Shown: piece after piece, positions 4,094 to 7,118 of the stretch
Layout of the letters: every line of letters begins with the position of its first letter
Numbering within the stretch: the first letter of the stretch is position 1
From: Acidobacteriota bacterium
Lineage (GTDB): Bacteria > Acidobacteriota > Terriglobia > Terriglobales > Acidobacteriaceae
Direction: 5' to 3'
Assembly: GCA_028873155.1 (NCBI GenBank)
Contig: JAGWML010000158.1
Span: forward strand, 1 to 7,118
DNA: 7,118 nt
The notes under the pieces: model-generated
What the model saw: the letters and a program-made list of their open reading frames with translations, nothing else
Database searches by the model: none
What the model was told of the DNA's origin: nothing
Program-made: the position numbers and the translations under genes

Positions 4094-6280
4094 TCAGGCG
4101 CGCTCCACGTGTACGAGGACGGAGTAGAACGTGGCCCCTGCGCCCAGATCGCTGAGCCGTTCGCTGGTGAGCACATTCTGGTTTACGCCCTCGGGGTGGA
4201 GCTTGGCCCAGTCGAGCCTGCCGGCCACAACGCCACGCGGCACAGCGACTGGCTCAGCCTCAAGCGGCACCAGTGCAGTTAGATGCAACTCGCCCCGCTC
4301 GTTCCACACCCGCACGCGGTCTCCTGTTTTGATGCCACGCATCGCCGCATCGTCCGGATGCATCTCCAGCCGCTGGTTGGTGCGCGCCTCCATCTTGCGG
4401 TGGCCGCCAAGGTTGGCGAAGGTCGAGTTGAGATAGTGATCGGCCTTGCGCCCCAGAAACTCCAGGGAATCTTCCGTCGCCTTCGCTCCCCAGCGGGATT
4501 CCGTTGCAGGCGTGAACGCGGGCAGCGGGTCCATGCCTTGCGCGGCCAGTGTTTCGGAGTAGAACTCAATCTTCCCCGTGGGAGTTTTCAACTCACCTTC
4601 GGTATACGCCAGGAACGGCCGCGCCTCCGGTTCGCGATAAAAACCGAGCGGGATATGTCCCTCGCGCTCCAGATCTGTCAGCGTAATGTGCTCCATGCCG
4701 GGGTTGGCGGAGTGGCCGTCGGCGCCAATCGCAAGCGCCTGCGCCATCATGTCCTCAGCGGTCTCGCGGAAGCACCGCTCGGTGAAGCCCATGCGCTGCG
4801 CCAGGTGGCTAAACAGCCAGACATTCGACCGCGCTTCGCCGATGGGCGCAATCGCCTGCCGTGAAAGCTGAACATAATAATGTCCGTACGCGCTCTGCAG
4901 GTCCGCGTGTTCAAGGAAGGTTGTCGCAGGCAGCAGGTAGTCGGCGTAGTCCGTCGTGTCAGTAAAGAACTGCTCGTGCACTACGGTGAATACATCAGGC
5001 CGCAGCAGGCCCTGGCGCACGGCGCTGGAGTTGGGGGCCACGGCAGCGGGGTTCGAGTTGTAGACAAACAGGGCATGCACGCGCGGGCCGTCCGCGGGGT
5101 TGTCGCCCAGCGTCGTCAGTGCTTCGCCCAGAGCGGACATATTCACCACGCGCCCTGCGCGCTGGATCGGCGAGGCCAGCGCCAGCTCCGGCCGCTCCAC
5201 GGCTGCTCGATCCCAGTTGAAACCGCCGGACGTGGACAGCACAGCACCGCCGCCGCGATGCCGCCATGCGCCTGTGAGAGCGGGCAACATCGCCACAGCC
5301 CGCACTGCGGTGCCGCCGTACTCAGCCCGCTGCACGCCGTAGTTGAGCCGTAGCACCGCAGGCTGTGTCGTCGCGTACTCGCGCGCCAACTTCTCGACAT
5401 CAGCCGCGGTTATGCCTGTCCAATGGGCCACGCGCTCCGGCGTGTACTCGCGCACGCGCCAGGCAAGCTGCGCGAAGCCGTGAGTACGCTCGGCGATAAA
5501 GCTGCGGTCCTCAAGCCCCTCGCGCAAGATGACGTGCATCATGCCCAGCGCCAGTGCCGTGTCTGTGCCCGGACGGATGGCAAGATGCCAATCGGCCAGT
5601 GCGGCTGTGCGTGTGCGATAGGGATCGATGACGATGAGCCGCGCGCCCTTGCGCCGCGCGTCTTCGATCATCGGCCACAGATGGATATTGTTGCCGTGGA
5701 TGTTGGCGCCCCAGGCAACGATCAGCCGGGCATGGCGAAAGTCCTCGGTCGGCGTACCCAGCTTTTTGCCGTACACCAGACTCCAGCCAACACCGCCCGC
5801 CTCAGAGCAGATGGTACGGGCAAGCCGGCTGGCGCCGAGACGCGAAAAGAAGCGGCGGTCCATGGAGCCGAAGCCCAGCAGCGCCATGTTGCCGGCGTAA
5901 CTGTAGGGCAGAATCGACTCAGACCCGTATATCTCAGCCGTCTGCCTGAGCCGCCCTGTAATCTCGCCCAGAGCCTCATCCCAGCCGATGCGCTCGAAGG
6001 CATCCTGCTCATGTCCGGGCTGGCGCGCGCCCTTCTTGGCGCCGGGTCTGCGGCGCATGGGGTGCAGCACACGGTCCGGTGAGTAGACGCGGTCGAGATA
6101 CTTGGCCACTTTGCCGCAGAGGAAACCCTGCGTCACCGGCTGCGAGGGATCACCCTGCAGCTTCACGGCGCGGCCCGCGGCATCCACGGTCACAAGCACG
6201 GCGCACGAGTCCGGACAATCGTGCGGACAAACTGCGTGCACAATCCGAAAAGGTGTTGCCGGGCTGGCAGCCTCCGCCAT
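4094..6280 (-). CDS. Molybdopterin oxidoreductase (Mo/W-bisPGD, one 4Fe-4S cluster)
   Basis: This 728-residue cytoplasmic oxidoreductase belongs to the large bis-pterin (DMSO reductase/formate dehydrogenase) superfamily, COG0243-like. The N-terminal iron-sulfur domain has C18-x3-C22-x3-C26 (CPHDCPDSC) and C55 in QGFLCGK, enough for one 4Fe-4S cluster. The main molybdopterin domain includes RTICSEAGGVGW (155-166, C158 being a candidate metal ligand), AWGANIHGNNIHLW and LIVIDPYRTRTAALAD. About 610-728 is the dinucleotide-binding domain, with MHPDDAAMRGIKTGDRVRVW and a family-like end in LTSERLSDLGAGATFY. There is no Tat or Sec signal. The ATG at 6280 places the first cysteine at residue 18 as in relatives; an ATG at 6382 would overlap the upstream gene and add 34 unsupported residues. 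There is no ferredoxin-like, membrane or FdhD partner gene nearby. Substrate unknown; a formate-dehydrogenase-like activity is one guess. Confidence 0.94.
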   Translation of the reverse strand: MAEAASPATPFRIVHAVCPHDCPDSCAVLVTVDAAGRAVKLQGDPSQPVTQGFLCGKVAKYLDRVYSPDRVLHPMRRRPGAKKGARQPGHEQDAFERIGWDEALGEITGRLRQTAEIYGSESILPYSYAGNMALLGFGSMDRRFFSRLGASRLARTICSEAGGVGWSLVYGKKLGTPTEDFRHARLIVAWGANIHGNNIHLWPMIEDARRKGARLIVIDPYRTRTAALADWHLAIRPGTDTALALGMMHVILREGLEDRSFIAERTHGFAQLAWRVREYTPERVAHWTGITAADVEKLAREYATTQPAVLRLNYGVQRAEYGGTAVRAVAMLPALTGAWRHRGGGAVLSTSGGFNWDRAAVERPELALASPIQRAGRVVNMSALGEALTTLGDNPADGPRVHALFVYNSNPAAVAPNSSAVRQGLLRPDVFTVVHEQFFTDTTDYADYLLPATTFLEHADLQSAYGHYYVQLSRQAIAPIGEARSNVWLFSHLAQRMGFTERCFRETAEDMMAQALAIGADGHSANPGMEHITLTDLEREGHIPLGFYREPEARPFLAYTEGELKTPTGKIEFYSETLAAQGMDPLPAFTPATESRWGAKATEDSLEFLGRKADHYLNSTFANLGGHRKMEARTNQRLEMHPDDAAMRGIKTGDRVRVWNERGELHLTALVPLEAEPVAVPRGVVAGRLDWAKLHPEGVNQNVLTSERLSDLGAGATFYSVLVHVERA

Positions 6281-6285
6281 GCTCA

Positions 6286-6293
6286 CTATTGTA
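6286..6293 (-). promoter_or_regulatory. Probable -10 element placing +1 at the oxidoreductase start codon
   Basis: The minus strand reads TACAATAG; the TACAAT hexamer (6288-6293) ends seven bases before the ATG at 6280. The gap AGTGAGC contains no real Shine-Dalgarno sequence. Transcription would begin on or beside the A of the ATG, giving a leaderless mRNA. No clear -35 box is found at 17-18 bases upstream. The same octamer precedes the ABC ATPase start at almost the same distance. Confidence 0.55.
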
Positions 6294-6359
6294 GGGGAAT
6301 CCGCGCGCCGGTTGAGCCACGCACGGCCGTCCTCGACCTTCGAGCGGCACGCGCCACGC

Positions 6360-6713
6360 TCAGGAAGCGGGAGCGTTTCCATCCGGGGTCATCTTGTCCA
6401 CGACGCCGGGAAGGTGCCGTGCCAGAAGAGAGCTCACCTGGTCCGGCTGGATGCCGATCTTGCCCGCCAGCTCATTGATCTTGTCCTGCCCGATCACCTG
6501 CTCGATCTGATCGGCGGAGATGCCCTGGTTCGCTCCAGAGCCAACCCAGGAACTCACCACATCGCCAAGGCCGTTGCTCTGGAACTGCTGGATGAGTCCC
6601 TGCAGGCCGCCTGTTTCTGGATTGTTCACGAGGCTCATGATGTGGCCCACCGGTCCGGGGTCCTGTCCGCCAACACCACCAACAAGCTGTCCAATTTCAT
6701 CGAATAAAGACAT
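6360..6713 (-). CDS. YidB/DUF937-like protein
   Basis: This 117-residue small soluble protein resembles the YidB/DUF937 family of unknown function. The recognisable block is NGLGDVVSSWVGSGANQG (47-64) followed by ISADQIEQVIG (65-75) and the helical INELAGKIGIQPDQVSSLLA. The glycine-rich N-terminal part and the LPGVVDKMTPDG tail also suit this family. There are no cysteines, signal peptide or membrane helices. The ATG at 6713 has a strong GGAGG Shine-Dalgarno sequence six bases upstream. The upstream ComEA-like gene ends in a terminator only 24 bases before this start, so the promoter must lie in or beside that hairpin, or expression depends on read-through. The oxidoreductase gene begins 79 bases downstream on the same strand with its own probable promoter. 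Confidence 0.85.
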   Translation of the reverse strand: MSLFDEIGQLVGGVGGQDPGPVGHIMSLVNNPETGGLQGLIQQFQSNGLGDVVSSWVGSGANQGISADQIEQVIGQDKINELAGKIGIQPDQVSSLLARHLPGVVDKMTPDGNAPAS

Positions 6714-6731
6714 GATGATCCTCCCTCATGA

Positions 6732-6770
6732 TGAATAAAGCTCCGGCTCCTGATTGAGAAGCCGGAGCTT
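6732..6770 (-). terminator. Intrinsic terminator after the ComEA-like gene
   Basis: On the minus strand AAGCTCCGGCT (6770-6760) pairs perfectly with AGCCGGAGCTT (6748-6738) over 11 base pairs around an 11-base loop, and the stem runs into a T-rich tract, TTTATTCA. It lies 28 bases past the stop of the helix-hairpin-helix gene and just upstream of the YidB-like ribosome binding site, so it separates the two genes or acts as a partial attenuator between them. Confidence 0.85.
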
Positions 6771-6798
6771 CAGGTTTGCTGATGCGCGGATGGAACAG

Positions 6799-7118
6799 CT
6801 ACTTGCCCTGCTTGGCGATCACCAGGCCCGCAATCTTTTTGTAGGTCGCTTCGGGCAGGACTTTCTTCTGCACAAGGTCTGTCTTCTTGGCATACGGGCG
6901 GCCCTTGACGATCTTCTGTGCATACACATCGCCCACTCCGGGCAGTGCCTTCAACTGGTCCAGAGTCGCGGTGTTCAGGTCCAACAGGTTCGCAGCAGCA
7001 GGAGCGGCCTTGCTGGCCGTGCTCTTGGCGGCCTTCGCCGCTCCGCCAGCCTGCGCCACGCTCATCGTGCCAGATCCGAGCAGCATTCCTGCAGCCGCTA
7101 CCAGTGCAAGCATCCACG
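6799..7118 (-). CDS. Secreted helix-hairpin-helix (ComEA-like) protein, 5' end cut by window
   Basis: At least 104 residues are visible. Counting from the ATG at 7113, residues 1-22 are a hydrophobic signal peptide core, MLALVAAAGMLLGSG, with a likely AQA cleavage site. An Ala/Lys-rich low-complexity linker follows (about 23-42). A helix-hairpin-helix domain as in ComEA covers about 43-95: LLDLNTATLDQLKALPGVG (43-61), then QKIVKGRPYAKKTDLVQKK. Such domains bind DNA non-specifically; ComEA proteins act in DNA uptake, although many short secreted relatives have no proven role. The frame remains open to the window edge (a TGG codon precedes the ATG) and the signal lacks the usual basic N-terminus, so the true start is probably outside. 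It ends before an intrinsic terminator. No other competence gene is in view. Confidence 0.88.
   Translation of the reverse strand, partial: WMLALVAAAGMLLGSGTMSVAQAGGAAKAAKSTASKAAPAAANLLDLNTATLDQLKALPGVGDVYAQKIVKGRPYAKKTDLVQKKVLPEATYKKIAGLVIAKQGK

Noticed and set aside
5423..6082. Plus-strand open frames of up to 219 codons (also 4283-4864 and 4880-5353)
   Set aside because: All are antisense shadows inside the molybdopterin oxidoreductase coding region and give Arg/Ala/His-rich sequence without motifs.
6281..6382. Upstream ATG (6382) extending the oxidoreductase by 34 residues
   Set aside because: The extension overlaps the YidB-like gene, has no ribosome binding site, and its sequence does not resemble the N-terminus of the family.

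Overview
This is a GC-rich window of bacterial chromosome with eight complete protein genes, a ninth cut by the right edge, and two tRNA genes. The gene content (Gly-Cys tRNA pair, DUF2905 membrane protein, LolD/MacB-type ATPase, YidB-like protein, lone molybdopterin oxidoreductase) and the frequent GTG/TTG starts would fit an acidobacterium of the Terriglobia type. That placement is an impression from family resemblance, not a demonstrated assignment. I see no insertion sequence, CRISPR array or phage gene.

Left part (1-1157, mostly minus strand): an ABC-transporter ATPase is followed by tRNA-Gly(GCC) and tRNA-Cys(GCA), both with encoded CCA ends. A very good sigma70-type promoter (TTGACC, 17 bp, TATACT) drives the tRNA pair, and its -35 box overlaps the ATPase stop codon. 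Downstream of tRNA-Cys, positions 1-126 hold no gene but are rich in hairpins and short repeats.

Centre (1158-2566, plus strand): a divergent intergenic region leads to a small DUF2905 membrane protein and then to an unrecognised 315-residue soluble protein, which ends at a strong intrinsic terminator.

Right part (2567-7118, minus strand): reading leftwards from the right edge, a secreted helix-hairpin-helix (ComEA-like) protein ends at an intrinsic terminator. Then come a YidB/DUF937-like protein, a large cytoplasmic molybdopterin oxidoreductase, a membrane-anchored rhodanese, a GNAT acetyltransferase and a TM2-domain protein with a C-terminal zinc ribbon. From the oxidoreductase to the TM2 protein the spacing is short and no terminator is visible, so a single operon is plausible.

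The most notable regulatory observation is that the ABC ATPase and the oxidoreductase both carry the octamer TACAATAG ending 4 and 5 bases before the start codon, with no Shine-Dalgarno sequence. This is the arrangement expected for leaderless transcripts. I found no convincing new multi-gene defence or metabolic system. The best candidates for follow-up are the leaderless signals, the oxidoreductase-rhodanese-GNAT-TM2 cluster, the unknown 315-residue protein and the structured DNA next to tRNA-Cys.
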